In this document: piece by piece, positions 43,717 to 54,640 of the stretch | Layout: every line of letters starts with the position of its first letter | How positions within the stretch are numbered: the stretch's first letter is position 1 | Made by a program: the position numbers and the translations under genes | NCBI GenBank assembly: GCA_024500155.1 | Contig: CM044868.1 | Location: forward strand, 41,860,165 to 41,924,164 | Direction of reading: 5' to 3' | Length of the DNA: 64,000 nucleotides | Origin: Chenopodium formosanum | Taxonomy: Eukaryota > Streptophyta > Magnoliopsida > Caryophyllales > Amaranthaceae | Notes under the pieces: model-generated | Databases searched by the model: none | Told to the model about the DNA's origin: nothing | What the model saw: only the letters and a program-made list of their open reading frames with translations

Positions 43717-46497
43717 GCGGTATCGGAGCCACGCTCGTTTATTTTTAAAATCATAATATTTTTCAAGGTGATTTTTATGGCTTAGTTTTCTGGTCTTGAA
43801 ATGCTAATTAGATTAGTAACTCGTTTTATTTATTTTAACCTTGTATTTAAGCTACCTTCAGCCCCGAACCCAGATTTCAACCCAAAAATAGTGATTTTTT
43901 GGTGGAAAATGTGTTCTGGAAATGGTTTTATTCTTCCAGGGGACGATTTTTAAGCCAAAAAATGACCAAAAATGCAATTTTTGTGGGTTTTTTTTTCGTT
44001 GTTATGAAAATTTTTAAGTCTTTCTAACCTTGAAAATTAATTGCATATTTATGGTGGTTTTGTAATTGGTTCAATACATATTTTATATGCAATTTTAAAC
44101 CTCTTTAGGCATGATTACTTGGTAGTAATTTGTGCTTGAAAGCTTGGTTTTATTTTTCACATAATTGCAAACTAATTGCATTAAGTGTGAAATTGTTGTT
44201 CTTTGAGGCTTCCAAGTATTAAAGATTCAATCTTTAATTATATTAAGTGATTAAAACTTTATATTACTATATTCCATGAATTTTTGTTAAATTTTGTTGA
44301 TTTAATCTTTTTTTAGTTGATTGGAATCATAAAGTTTGAAACTTTGTGATAGAAAATTGTTTATCTTCATATTGGAAGATATAATTTTTTCAAGGATTCA
44401 CAAGTATTAAAGTTGGAATCTTTATTGAGCATATGTTCATTTTTCCAACTCCCCCTTATTTTGTCAAAAACTCAAGGTTAATTTAAATTAATTAAATTAA
44501 TAGTGAGTAATTGCCCTCTTATTTTTGTTGCACTAAGTTAAACCAATTTAATTAAAGAATGGTTCTTGGGAATTATTTTGGTTACATGCACTTTAAAATT
44601 TTTATTTAAGTTAGACTTGTTTAAATTTTTTATTTTGCTCAAATAAATTAGTTCTAAAATTGATTTAGAATTAATAATTATGTCACGCAAAATTGGGACC
44701 AAATCCTGAGGCTATGGCACGTAAAACGAGGCAAGAACATCTCTTGGCTAGCCGGGCTGCATAGCAGCCCGCATGTGGCTGCCAAGGATGTTGCCCCGTG
44801 CTTGCGTGCAAGCCCATGCGTGGCTGATGCTTGCTTCCAGCAGCGTGGCGCGCCAGCAAGCACCAAGCAGCAACACAGCGCAGCAGCAACATGGTGCGGT
44901 GCGCGCTGTGCATGGCTGCGTGCTGCCTTGCTTGGTTGGCCGCGGCTGGTGCAAGCACAAGCATATGGTGCGTGGCTTGGGACTTGGTGCATGCGTCGTG
45001 TAATTAGGGTCTTGCGTAGACGTTGCTTGCGAAGCAATGTAGTGCAATGAGTTCGTACAACATGTCCATCAAGGGCCACGTTATTGATGTGTGAAAGTTC
45101 GCTGATGTGGGCGGTGTAACGCTTAGCGACATCGGGCCCACTTCCACGTTCATTGAGCATCAAACGGTTGTGCAAAATGTGAGCACTCCATGTCTTAGTG
45201 CTAGGCATTTAGACATTTTGGGCTACGTAATTTTTGCTTAAAATTGTCGTTTTAATTATTTTATTAATCTAATTTGTTTTAATTATTTTAATAAATTTTG
45301 GAGGCTAGGCCTCGGTTTTGAGCGGGATTGGCAAAATTTATTTTGACAAATTTTGAGATTTACCGGCTTAATTAATTGGATTAATTAAGTTGGATGCGAA
45401 ATTTAGTGGGAGCTTCAAATATTAATTACGCTTATTTACATAACCGGTTAAAACAACTTTGACTAGTTTTAATTAGACATGTTAATTGGATTAACCACAT
45501 AGATTAGTTACTAGTTAACGCGTGTTTATGCATTGTTACTTTTTTATCGTTGTAAAATGCATGAGCCATTCACAAATAGTGAATGGATGAATGGAAGGTA
45601 TATTCTCTCACATGTTTTATGAAATGTCAACTAGTGGGGCCCGATTAGGATAGAAAATATGGATTGCGATCCGTGATGTATTTTTGTAAATCTAAATACG
45701 GTCTGCGAACCGTTGAGTATTTTTGTACCTTAATATTTAGATTAGTCCTAATCGTAGATACTATAAGTTGCATTTAATTATGGTCAAGTCTTGAAGATGG
45801 AGGTTCTTGGAAGACGCAGCCATGAAGTTGGAAATGAAGACCTTTTGAAGATCTCAAGGGGTCATGGTAGTTGCCAAATGCATCTATATTTATGTTTTTC
45901 AATAAATATATATGCTTATGTATATGAATTATATGTTAGATGCATGTTTAGGATTTCGAATGTTGTGATGATTAATTAAGTTCACTTAAATCAACCAACA
46001 TAGAAACCTTAGGTCCCTAAATATTGAGTAAAACTTGCCATTCCAAAACAACACTTACCAACCGAACAAGGGTAATGATGGGCTACGCCAAAGCGAGGCA
46101 TCACTACCTCTCCTAGGAGTGTAAGGCATACAGGGTATGCAAGTTGGTTTTGGTTGTACTCAACGATATGAGTGATGGAGTCCTAACATGTCGTGGCAAA
46201 GTGAATAAATTGTTGAGAGAGCATTAGATGCGATGATTTATTCAACCAAGAGTGGCTTGGAGCCATTAGCAAAGTGTTGCTTACCTTAGGAGATTGAGTG
46301 TTAAGACAAGCCAAAGCATGCTTAACCACTCTTTGTTTCTTCGGATCTTGGAATCGACTTATTCTCACCCAAAATGGGACAACTTTAAATGTGTGAATAA
46401 GACTTTTTAAATAAGTTTGATTAAAAATGCATGAATTCAATCTTATTTAAATATCATGAATGGTTTTTCTTTTCAAAATTCTTTCAAATGTAGAATC
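43717..46497 (+). other. Copia primer site and long untranslated leader
   Basis: GGTATCGGAGCC (43719-43730), just after the LTR, is a variant of the initiator-Met primer site TGGTATCAGAGC. The following 2.7 kb has no gene I can support. A GC-rich block (44740-45000) resembles the LTR block in composition (GCATGC, CTAGC, GCAGC). An overlapping reverse frame at 44678-45208 has no recognisable domain. The end of the leader (46000-46450) carries the ACTACCTCTCCTAGGAGTGT region before gag. Confidence 0.6.
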
Positions 46498-47307
46498 ATG
46501 TCTTCAACTATCGACAACAATCTTATTTTCCCAGAACTTCCCGAGAAGTTGTCATTTAGCTTGAATTTGGTAAACTTTAAGGAATGGGAAGAGGAACTCC
46601 GTTTGACCCTCCGCAATTGCTACCTAGAGCATATCTTGGATACTCCCATCCCGAGTTTCTACTCGAAAGAGATTATGAGTGATATGGCTCATGAGGAGTG
46701 GAGTTATGATTGCAAGAGAGTCTCTCGACTCATGGCAAACTCCATTCAGGAACAGTGGAAGAAGAAATTCTCCAACTACCTTCCGGATGTACTTCTCAAG
46801 GCTCTAGAATATGTGGTCAAGTTGAGGGTAAAAAAGAGCGATAAGGGCAACTATGATGGACTCGTGGAAGAAGTGACTAGGTCATTGTCTAACATGAGGA
46901 TCAAGCCACCGCAAGATGGATGTCTTAGCAAAGAAAGGCAAGAAGTATGGTCTAGGGTCTATAGTGTAAGACTTAGACCCGAGATGCCACTTCAAGCCCA
47001 TGTGCAAAAGATGACAAGGTTATTCAACCATCTAGAACTGATTGGTAAACCGGTAGAGGATGAGCAAGCGGCTCATATGCTCTTAAGCTCACTCCACTCG
47101 GGATATGTTGTAATTAAGATGCAACTTACCAACAATCGGAGCAAACTGTCCTACAAGGAAGTTGTCCAAGAGCTCCAGAAAACCTATTCTTGCAAGGCGG
47201 CTACGTTTGCCCTAAGGCTCAAGAAAAAGGAGTTCAAAAACAAGGCAAAGATGTGCTGCTTCTATTGTAGTAAGCAAGGCCACTACAAAAGAGAATGTAG
47301 CGAGTAG
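46498..47307 (+). CDS. Copia gag (UBN2-type) with zinc knuckle
   Basis: I chose the start MSSTIDNNLIFPELPEK at 46498; an upstream in-frame ATG at 46456 is possible. The frame has the copia gag core: LVNFKEWEEELRLTLRN, AHEEWSYDCKRVSRLMANSI, PLQAHVQKMTRLFNHLELIG and SYKEVVQELQ. It ends with the CCHC zinc knuckle CCFYCSKQGHYKREC and stops at 47305-47307 (TAG). The frame is intact over about 270 residues, the best preserved part of this element. Gag forms virus-like particles that bind the element RNA. The stop cuts it from the protease. Confidence 0.85.
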   Translation: MSSTIDNNLIFPELPEKLSFSLNLVNFKEWEEELRLTLRNCYLEHILDTPIPSFYSKEIMSDMAHEEWSYDCKRVSRLMANSIQEQWKKKFSNYLPDVLLKALEYVVKLRVKKSDKGNYDGLVEEVTRSLSNMRIKPPQDGCLSKERQEVWSRVYSVRLRPEMPLQAHVQKMTRLFNHLELIGKPVEDEQAAHMLLSSLHSGYVVIKMQLTNNRSKLSYKEVVQELQKTYSCKAATFALRLKKKEFKNKAKMCCFYCSKQGHYKRECSE

Positions 47308-47882
47308 CTGGAAGATGAGGCAAGAGGAAAGATAGCCTCAATCTCAGGTATCATCTACACACTTGAAAATAAGCAATTTATAAGGTATTAGATACCGGAA
47401 AATTGACTCATTTATGCTCTTATTTTAGGAACGAAATGAGTGGTGTTTTTCAAGTGGTCATGAGTACACAAGTGGAAGATGAAGAAAATCTATCCAAAGA
47501 AAGCTTGTAATCTCATGTATTTTGTCTAAATTCTAAAACTTGTTAAGTTTTATCAACCATACTTTGATCTTGCGACGTTGGACGTCATTTTAACCTTAAT
47601 AACAAGACCTTTTGATTAAATGTCATGTTTATATTTATGGAAATTACACCATTTGTGTGTTTAGACAAAATTGTTTATGATAAAAAGGTTAAGACCATGG
47701 AGTCAAACCAAACTTACTTGTGGCATTGTCGTCTTGGCCACATTAACATCAAACGCATCAAGAGACTTCTACAAAAAGGTGTTCTTGACTCTTTCGATTT
47801 AGAATCGTTTGAGAATTGCGAGGGATGTTTATTTGGCAAGATGATTAAACAGCCGTTCTCCAAGTTGGGAGAAAGGGCATGA
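47308..47882 (+). pseudogene. Copia protease remnant and pre-integrase domain
   Basis: A short VLDTGKLTHLC segment (47385-47417) keeps the DTG active-site triplet of the copia protease, surrounded by stops. The frame 47625-47882 holds the pre-integrase zinc finger: LWHCRLGHINIKRIKRLLQK, then CEGCLFGKM, which is the H-H-C-C pattern. It ends at a TGA (47880-47882) where the family usually has a coding residue in ERA-DLL. Confidence 0.75.
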
Positions 47883-48749
47883 GACTTATTAGGTCTAATA
47901 CACACTGATGTATGTGGACCAATGAGCTCCACCACAAGAAATGGACATCGATATTTTATCACCTTCACAGATGACTATAGTAGAAATGGTTATGTCTACC
48001 TAATGTCGCATAAATCTAAATCGTTTGAAAAGTTCAAAGAATTTCAGAGTGAAGTTGAAAATCAGCTTGGCAAGAAAATCAAAGCCCTTCGATCGGATCG
48101 AGGTGGTGAATACTTGAGCCTAGAATTCGATGACCATCTGAAAGAAAAGGGTATACTTTCAGAATTGACACCTCCAGGAACTCCACAGTGGAACGGAGTA
48201 TCCGAAAGGAGAAATCTGACCTTGTTAGATATGGTACGATCAACAATAGGTCTTAGTGATCTTCTTATCTTTTTCTGGGGACACGCACTTCTAACTGCGG
48301 CACTAACACTAAACCGTGCACCATCAAAAGCTGTAGAAAAGACTCCATATGAATTATGGACAAAGAAACCTCCTAGGTTGTCTTTTCTAAAGATATGGGG
48401 ATGCGAAGCATATGTCAAGAAATTAATTTCTTACAAACTTCATACCAAATATGACAAGGTTTACTTTGTGGGCTACCTAAAAGAAACCAAAGGGTATTAC
48501 TTCTACAACAAATCGGTGAACAAAGTGTTAGTTGCTCGTGATGGTGTCTTTTTGGAGAAGGAACACCTTTCCAAAATGACAAGTGGGAAGAAAATCGAAC
48601 TCGACGAAGTTCGAGAGGATGAGCAACAAAATCAGAACGACAGTCAAAGTGCTCAAATAGCATATGTTGACGCAGGTCAAAATGATCAAATTGTGCAAAG
48701 TCAAACCGACAATGCAAATGCTCAATCCATTACCCTACGTAGGTCTTAG
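47883..48749 (+). pseudogene. Copia integrase core
   Basis: The sequence continues in phase after the TGA with LIHTDVCGPMSS (first Asp), then RYFITFTDDYSRNGYVYLM, LRSDRGGEYLS (second Asp) and PQWNGVSERRN (Glu). The D-D-E triad is therefore complete. The C-terminal region has KTPYELWTKKPPRLSFLKIW, GCEAYVK and the acidic Gln/Asn-rich linker to RT. It stops at TAG 48747-48749. Integrase inserts the cDNA copy into the genome. The residues look intact, but the frame is interrupted on both sides. Confidence 0.88.
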
Positions 48750-49514
48750 AGGTCGAGATCTCAACCTGATAGATATCTTGGTTTAGTATTAACTGAGATC
48801 TTAGAGAACATCCTGATTATGGATAAAGATGAACCGACAACCTACAAGTAAGCGATGGCAAGCACCGACTCTGCTAAATGGCATGAGGCCATGAGATCTG
48901 AAATGGATTCCATGTTTGAAAATCAAGTCTGGGACTTGGTTGACTTACCCGAAGGTTATACACCTATCGGTTGTAAGTGGATTTTCAAGATGAAAACCGA
49001 CAAAGATGGAAATTTATTCATTTATAAAGCTAGATTGGTTGCAAAAGGTTACAGACAAGTTCATGGTATTGATTACGATGAAACCTTTTTACCAGTCGCA
49101 ATGCTTAAATCCGTTCGAATCCTCCATGCGATTGCTGCATATTATAACTATGAAATATGGAAGTTGGACGTCAAAACTGCCTTCCTAAATAGTATTTTGG
49201 AAGAAACTGTGTACATGACACAACCTGAAGGTTTTGTCGACCAAAACAATTCTGGGAAGGTTTGTAAGCTTAAGAAGTCAATTTATGGACTAAAGAAAGC
49301 TAGTAGAAGTTGGAATCTGCGATTCGATGAAGCCATTGTTAAGTTTGGTTTTATCAAGAATCCAGATGAATCTTGTGTTTACAAGAAGGTCAGTGGGAGT
49401 GACATCGCCTTCCTAGTCTTATATGTCGATTACATATTGCTCATTGGAAACAGCATTGCGTTGTTAGAGTCTGTAAAGGCCTGCTTGGAAAATGCTTCTC
49501 AATGGAAGACTTAG
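48750..49514 (+). pseudogene. Copia reverse transcriptase (RVT_2)
   Basis: The frame 48855-49514 has AKWHEAMRSEMDSM, GCKWIFKMKTDKDGN, RLVAKGYRQVHGIDYDETF and motif A WKLDVKTAFLNS with its Asp. It continues with EGFVDQ and KLKKSIYGLKKASR. The active site reads LYVDYILLIG, so the second Asp of the YVDD box is Tyr. A one-base slip near 49495 shifts the frame out of the ...SMEDLGEAQYILGIKIYRD continuation. RT copies the RNA into cDNA. This copy would be inactive. Confidence 0.9.
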
Positions 49515-50410
49515 GAGAGGCTCAGTACATACTAGGAATCAAGATCTATAGGGATAAATAAAAAAGGATGATTGGATTGAATCAAAGTACTTACATTGAT
49601 AAGGTTCTTGCTTAATTTGGCATGGAGGAGGCCAAGAGAGGTCACCTGCCAATGTCACATGGCATAACCCTGAGCAAGAAGCAGTGTCCACAGACACCTG
49701 ATGAGCGGGAAAGAATGAGTCTGATTCCATATGCTTCGCTTATTGGATCGATCATGTATGCCATGATATGTACTAGGCCAAATGTATCGTATGCCTTGAG
49801 TGCTACGAGCCGCTACCAATCAGATCCAGGAGAGGCCCATTAGACTGCGGCCAAGAATATCCTAAAGTACCTGAAAAGGAACAAGGATAAATTCCTGGTG
49901 TATGGTGGTTAAGAGGAATTAGTTGTTAAAGGTTATACCGACGCAAGCTTCCAAACAGACAGAGACGATTTCAAATCGCAATATGGATATGTGTTCTGTC
50001 TAAATGGAGGAGTGTTTAGTTGGAAGAGTGCCAAGTAGAGTACAACTGCAGATTCTACAACTGAAGCCGAGTACTTAGCAGCTGCTGAAGCGGCTAAGGA
50101 GGCTGTTTGGATTCGTAAGTTCATTGGTGAACTTGATGTTGTACCCTCTATAAAGGGTCCAATAGCCCTCTATTGTGACAACAATGGAGCTATTGCTTAG
50201 GCCAGAGAGCCAAGGGAACATCAGAAAGTCAAACATGTCAAACGGCGGTTTCACATGATTCGAGAATGGAAATTAGAAGGTGAAATCAAAATTTGCAAAG
50301 TTGGAACGGATGATAATGTAGCCGATCCACTTACTAAACCTTTGCCTCAAGTGAAGCACAACAAGCACGTTGAGGCAATGGGAATCAAGCATGTAGGAGA
50401 CTGGCTTTGA
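49515..50410 (+). pseudogene. Copia RNase H and polyprotein end
   Basis: In the resumed frame, segments RHLPMSHGI, LIPYASLIGSIMYAM, RPNVSYALSATSRYQSDPG, GYTDASFQTDRDDFKSQYGY, TEAEYLAAAEAAKEAVW and IALYCDNNGAIA mark RNase H. The end is DNVADPLTKPLPQVKH and GIKHVGDWL with a stop at about 50410. At least six internal stops occur. They sit mainly at usual Gln or Trp positions (for example TAG 50037-50039 and TAG 50197-50199). Confidence 0.88.
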
Positions 50411-51528
50411 TTTCCTTGTTTAGTGTTTTAGTTAAATTTTAAACATTTAATGTAAGACACTTAGAAAAATCATTCAAGTTTTGACGTAATATAAATTTCA
50501 TGCAATATTTTATCACTCCGTTTGCTATTTAATTGTGGGTTAGGATTAAATAATAAGTCCATTCGATTCTTGGAATATTCAAAATAGGGTATCAAGACCA
50601 GTCTTGGTAAGGAAACACCTATTAAGTGAACATTGAATATTATAATCGAAAATTATCCCTAATCGAGGTGAAAAGTTGCAAAAATCATAAGAGAAGAAAG
50701 GTCCACAGAAGGTTGAGAAGTAGTACGCCCGGTTCACGAGGTTCTACCACTGCAGGACCCAATCATAGTCAAAAGAAGAGTTTGATCCTGGCTCAGAAGG
50801 AACGCTAGCTATATGCTTAACACATGCAAGTTGAACGTTGTTTTCAGGGAGCTAGGAAGAAGGAAACGGGACGAAACCAAGCCGATTCACTGCGAAAAGA
50901 CTAAATCTTCTCTTTAAACGATGGACAATTAATGACCCATTGATATTAGTGTGTAGTCTGATTTATAGCACCGTTTCTTGTGCTACGAGGACATGATTGT
51001 CATAAATCATTTGCACAGGTGTTGGTTTAGAACCATATGGGATCGACCTATGAGAATACTTTAAGAGATAAAAAATCGTCATAAGTATACTTCTTATTAT
51101 GGCTATCAGAACCTATTTCCTCGACCATGAGTATTGTGAGTTCTCTTGTTTGAGTACTAGTCCGCTTTGATATTGTCAAACGTCTGCCGTAACAGGGGAT
51201 TATAACGGCAACACTTGGGCGTCTAGGTCCTCTCAGTAAGAGGAGCTACATTACAAGACTGGGAATGTCCCCCTACTAAAATAGGGAAGATGTCATTGTT
51301 GTATACAAGGCCTCTCGTAGAGCGAGACTGTAAAAATGCATGGTCGTACTCGGATGGATTTTAGAAATCATCTGTTTATTGACAGTCAGACTCGAAATCG
51401 AGAAACACTTCTGGACGTAATAAGGATGACGAAATAATTTTACCTTATATTTCATGAAGAGACATAAGTGACATAGGAAAAAGGCTATACACTAAATGCG
51501 CACTTGTCCGGAAGGACAAATGGGAGAT
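50411..51528 (+). other. Copia 3' non-coding region with polypurine tract
   Basis: This 1.1 kb between RNase H and the 3' LTR has no protein gene. It carries the mitochondrial 18S rRNA match (50764-50867). The tract ACAAATGGGAGATAG (51517-51530) precedes the LTR and is the likely polypurine primer. Confidence 0.75.
50764..50867 (+). pseudogene. rrn18: 5' end of plant mitochondrial 18S rRNA (rrn18 fragment) inside the copia element
   Basis: The stretch holds AGAGTTTGATCCTGGCTCAG (50777-50796), the universal small-subunit 5' motif. AAGGAACGCTAGCTATATGC, ACACATGCAAGTTGAACG and TTGTTTTCAGGGAGCT follow. GCTAGCTATATGC and the TTGTTTTC-GGGAGCTGGG region are features I recall from plant mitochondrial 18S, not from plastid or typical bacterial 16S. 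The similarity fades after about 50867. The upstream side (CAATCATAGTCAAAAG, and perhaps back to about 50690) may also be mitochondrial. It is sense to the element and too short to be a functional rRNA. Confidence 0.85.
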
Positions 51529-52852
51529 AGAAAGGAATGGTGTCTTTCGAACAAGTGTACTATTCCGTTAGTGGTTTCACAATTATTAGAGAGATAATAT
51601 ATTCAGTAAGGTCAAGTGATCGGAATGCCTGGGTGGAGGCCGCTTTTGATCAGTAATATAAATGTATAATTAATGTTACAGCTTAATCTTGACTGAACCC
51701 TTCGGGTCACACCAAAGAAACTAACGAACCAAAGCAACTAATTAATTATGAATTAATTAATAAGTCAACCGATTAATTAATATTTAGACATCAGGAATTC
51801 GAGCTTAGAGCGTCGAAACCGAACGTCGGAGTCGAGTCGAAAAATAGTAAAAGACGAGACATGAAAATAATAATAAATCAACAAAGACCAAAATACCCAA
51901 AGCATCAGAATGCCCCGAGCAAACCAAGTGCTAGGGGCATATGACCTAGCATGGTGGCTAGCATGCGCACCAAGCCGAGCGTCGAAACCAAGTGCTAGGG
52001 GCATATTAATGCTAGCATTACAAGGCTAGCCGCGCCTATGTTGGGCCAAGGCGTGCGACGAGTAGCAGCTCTCAGCAGCAGCCCGTATCTTTGGTGCATG
52101 GCTCGCTGGCTGAGAGCACGAGCAGCCCGCACAAGCTGCTGGGCTTGTTGGCTAGCAGCGCTAGCAGCCCGCACGCTTGTGCTGGGCCTGCTGGGCAGCC
52201 GCGCAAGGCAGCCCACCTTGGGTGCCTTGGTGCCCAAGTGTGGGTGCCATGTGGCACAATTTTAGAGGAAGTTGCAAGTGTGTGTTGGTCGGTTTTTGGG
52301 GAGGGAGTGAGGAGCAAGTTTGTTCCCCCATCCTCTAAATGGTCCTCACCTAACCTCTCTCATGAGCTTGCCACTTGTTGATTTATTACTAGTTCAATTA
52401 TTAATTTTATTTTAGCTTTAAAATAAAATGAAAAAAAATTAAATTCTCCCACATTGATGGGAGAGCTTTTCACTCTCTTACTTTCCCTATAAATACCCAA
52501 GTTGGGGTATTGGGAAAATCACTTGAGTGAGAGTTGAAAAAGGCATCACCATTGTGAAAACCTTTGAACTCATTAATCACTCGGGTTTTTGTTTGGGCCT
52601 TGCTAACTCCAAGGCATTGGACCATTTTCGGTGCTCAGGTTGCGGGTGGACTTTCGTTGGAGGCTCTCGTGTTAGCAGGGCTAAATCTTTCAAGTAAGAA
52701 CCCATTCCGTTTAGGCGAAACACGCTCCGAAGGTAATTATCTTGTCTTATTCTTGTAATTAATTTATTTATGCTTTATGGTTTTATTAATTGCGAGTGGT
52801 TCTTTGGGTCAGGCTCGTTTCCGCGGTAAGTTGGACTTACCAAACCCCAACA
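51529..52852 (+). repeat. Copia 3' LTR (about 1324 bp)
   Basis: It aligns with 42457-43716 from GGAATGGTGTC to CCCCAACA. The start is TAGAAAGG where the 5' LTR has TGAAAGG. It has several indels, including a small internal duplication of CAAGTGCTAGGGGCATAT (near 51928 and 51990). A TATA box lies at about 52488-52495. The pair is more diverged than the LTR pairs of the Tekay and gag-only elements. Confidence 0.85.
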
Positions 52853-52941
52853 CATAGATCTTTAGTTTAGACTGCGAACTTCATTGCATCATGCTTGACG
52901 ATGTGCTTATATGTGCATTTTTTTTATTAGCATTTTTTAAA

Positions 52942-53961
52942 GGAAAATTTGTAATTATTAATCCCAACTTTGGGCGATTTCTTTTCATTAATCCCAACTT
53001 TCGATTATTTTTAAATAATACCAACTTTAAGGGGCGTCTTCTTTTCTCAGGTCAAATGACCGGTGACCTGTTTAACAGGTTTTTTTTTTTTTTAATATTT
53101 TTTTCCTTAAATGCCACATGTCGCAATTTCATTGGTAAAAAAATTAGAAATTTAAAACAAAAAAAAATTAAAAAAACAAAAAAAAGAAAAAGAAAAAAAA
53201 AAGAAAACCCAGCCAATACCCCTCAACCACCCACCACGGCCACCAGCCAATACCCCTCAACCACCCACCGGAATCGCAACAACCACCCAAAACCACCAAA
53301 ACCACCATCCGCACCAATCGCGACCCCTACAACCACCATCTCGCGCGAACGTTGACCCACATAACCACCAACAATGCGATTCCCCGACCCCCATTACAAC
53401 CATCTCGCGCAAACCTCGACCCCCTTTTGCTGCGGATTCCCCCTCCCCCTTTCGCCGCTGATTCCCCCTCCCCCTTTTGCCGCTGATTCCCCTTCCCCCT
53501 CCCTCTGTTTCTCGTTTTCGCCGTTGATTCCCCCTCCCTCTGTTTCTCGTTATCGGTGGCTGGGTTTTGGGGTTTCAGGGGCTAAGAACTTGGGCTTTCA
53601 GTGGTTACATGGGGGATTTCATTGGTTGCATGGGGGTTTTCCGTGGGGTTTGGTGGTTTTCGGTTGGGTTTTGGTGGGGTTCGGGAGAGAGATGGTGGTT
53701 TTGGGTGGCTGCTAGGGAAGAGGTGGTGGGGCTGCGTGGGAAGGGAGGTTTTTTGTTTTTCATTTTTTGATTTTTTTTGGACAAGTTAAGTGTTGACACG
53801 TGTCCAATAACCTGGTATAACAGGTGATTGACTTTCGTTGACCGGTTTTGGCCTGATAAAAGAAGACGCCCCCCAAAGTTGGGATTATTTAAAAATAATC
53901 GATAGTTGGAATTAATGAAAAGAAATCGCCCAAAGTTGGGATTAATAATTACAAATTTTCC
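52942..53961. mobile_element. 1.0 kb non-autonomous MULE with exact 9-bp target duplication
   Basis: Terminal inverted repeats of about 130 bp start GGAAAATTTGTAATTATTAA and include CCCAACTTTGGGCGATTTCT and GGGGCGTCTTCTTTT. They are flanked by TTTTTTAAA at 52933-52941 and at 53962-53970, a perfect 9-bp duplication as Mutator elements make. The interior (53200-53760) is Pro-codon-like CCA/CCC-rich on the left and GGT/TGG-rich on the right, with no recognised domain. It may be captured host sequence (Pack-MULE type). Frames on both strands there are compositional. Confidence 0.85.
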
Positions 53962-54007
53962 TTTTTTAAATTAATTTTTTTCTCTTATCAAACCCTTTTT
54001 ATTTTTT

Positions 54008-54640
54008 AGGTTTTTCTACATTATAACCCTTTAACTTTTCGTTTTCTACGATGTGCCCCCTCTTTTTGAGAAATCTACACTATAACCTCAAAATACATTT
54101 AGTTTCCACACAGTAACTTTGCCGTTATCTTGCCTTTAACAAATTTCGTTAGTGGGGCCCACTCATATTTTTTTTTATCGATTTGCGTGTTGAAAATGGT
54201 TCTGTTAAAGGTTTGGGGGATATTGTGGTCCTTAATGGGTCCAAATTGAGCTTAGATTTAGCCAAAAAATAACATAAATGCCTCATTATTTATATTAAAA
54301 AATATCTCGATTTGCGTGTTTACGTATTTAATACGCAAAGCGAGGCATTTATGTTATTTTATTTGCTAAATCTGAGCTCAATTTGGACTCTTAAGGACAA
54401 AAATAGCCCCCAAAACCTTTAACGAAACCATTTTAAACATGAAAATTGATAAAAAAAAAAAATATTATTTAGCGGTGAGTGGACCGCACTAACGGAATTT
54501 GTTAACGGCAAGATAACGGCAAGGTTACCGTGTAGAAACTAAATGTATTTTGAGGTTATAGTGTAGATTTCTCAAGGGGGGGGGGGGGCACATCGTAGAA
54601 TACGGAAAGTTAGAGGGTTATAATATAGAAAAACCCTTAT
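54008..54640. mobile_element. Foldback element of about 630 bp
   Basis: Nearly the whole element is an inverted repeat. The left has GGTTTTTCTACATTATAACC, TGAGGTTATAGTG in reverse, and GCCGTTATCTTGCC. The right mirrors each of these up to TATAGAAAAACCC. The arms are about 290 bases, with a short loop near 54290-54345 (CGATTTGCGTGTTTACG). The flanks TTATTTTTTAG and TTATTTTTTTAG suggest a 9-11 bp duplication. A run of 13 Gs lies at 54578-54590. It has no coding capacity. MULE-type MITE is the likeliest class. Confidence 0.8.

Larger units (their letters stand above)
42457..52852 (+). mobile_element. Ty1/copia retrotransposon (10.4 kb) with long leader and mitochondrial rRNA insert
   Basis: LTRs lie at 42457-43716 and about 51529-52852. 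The near-duplication is TATAG (42452-42456) and CATAG (52853-52857). The internal order is primer site, a 2.7 kb leader, gag, a protease remnant, integrase, reverse transcriptase and RNase H, which is the copia order with integrase before RT. Between RNase H and the 3' LTR is a 1.1 kb non-coding region that includes mitochondrial 18S rRNA sequence. The coding region has many stops and frame changes. I do not assign a lineage. Confidence 0.9.

Noticed and set aside
44678..45208. 176-residue reverse frame and overlapping forward frames in the copia leader
   Set aside because: GC-rich GCATGC/GCAGC repeats keep many frames open. No domain is recognised.
50764..50867. A bacterial 16S gene or contamination
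   Set aside because: The motif order is that of plant mitochondrial 18S, only about 100 bases are present, and it lies inside a copia element between its RNase H and LTR.
53374..53799. Pro- and Gly/Trp-rich frames inside the small MULE
   Set aside because: Low-complexity codons in several frames. Kept only as a possible host capture.
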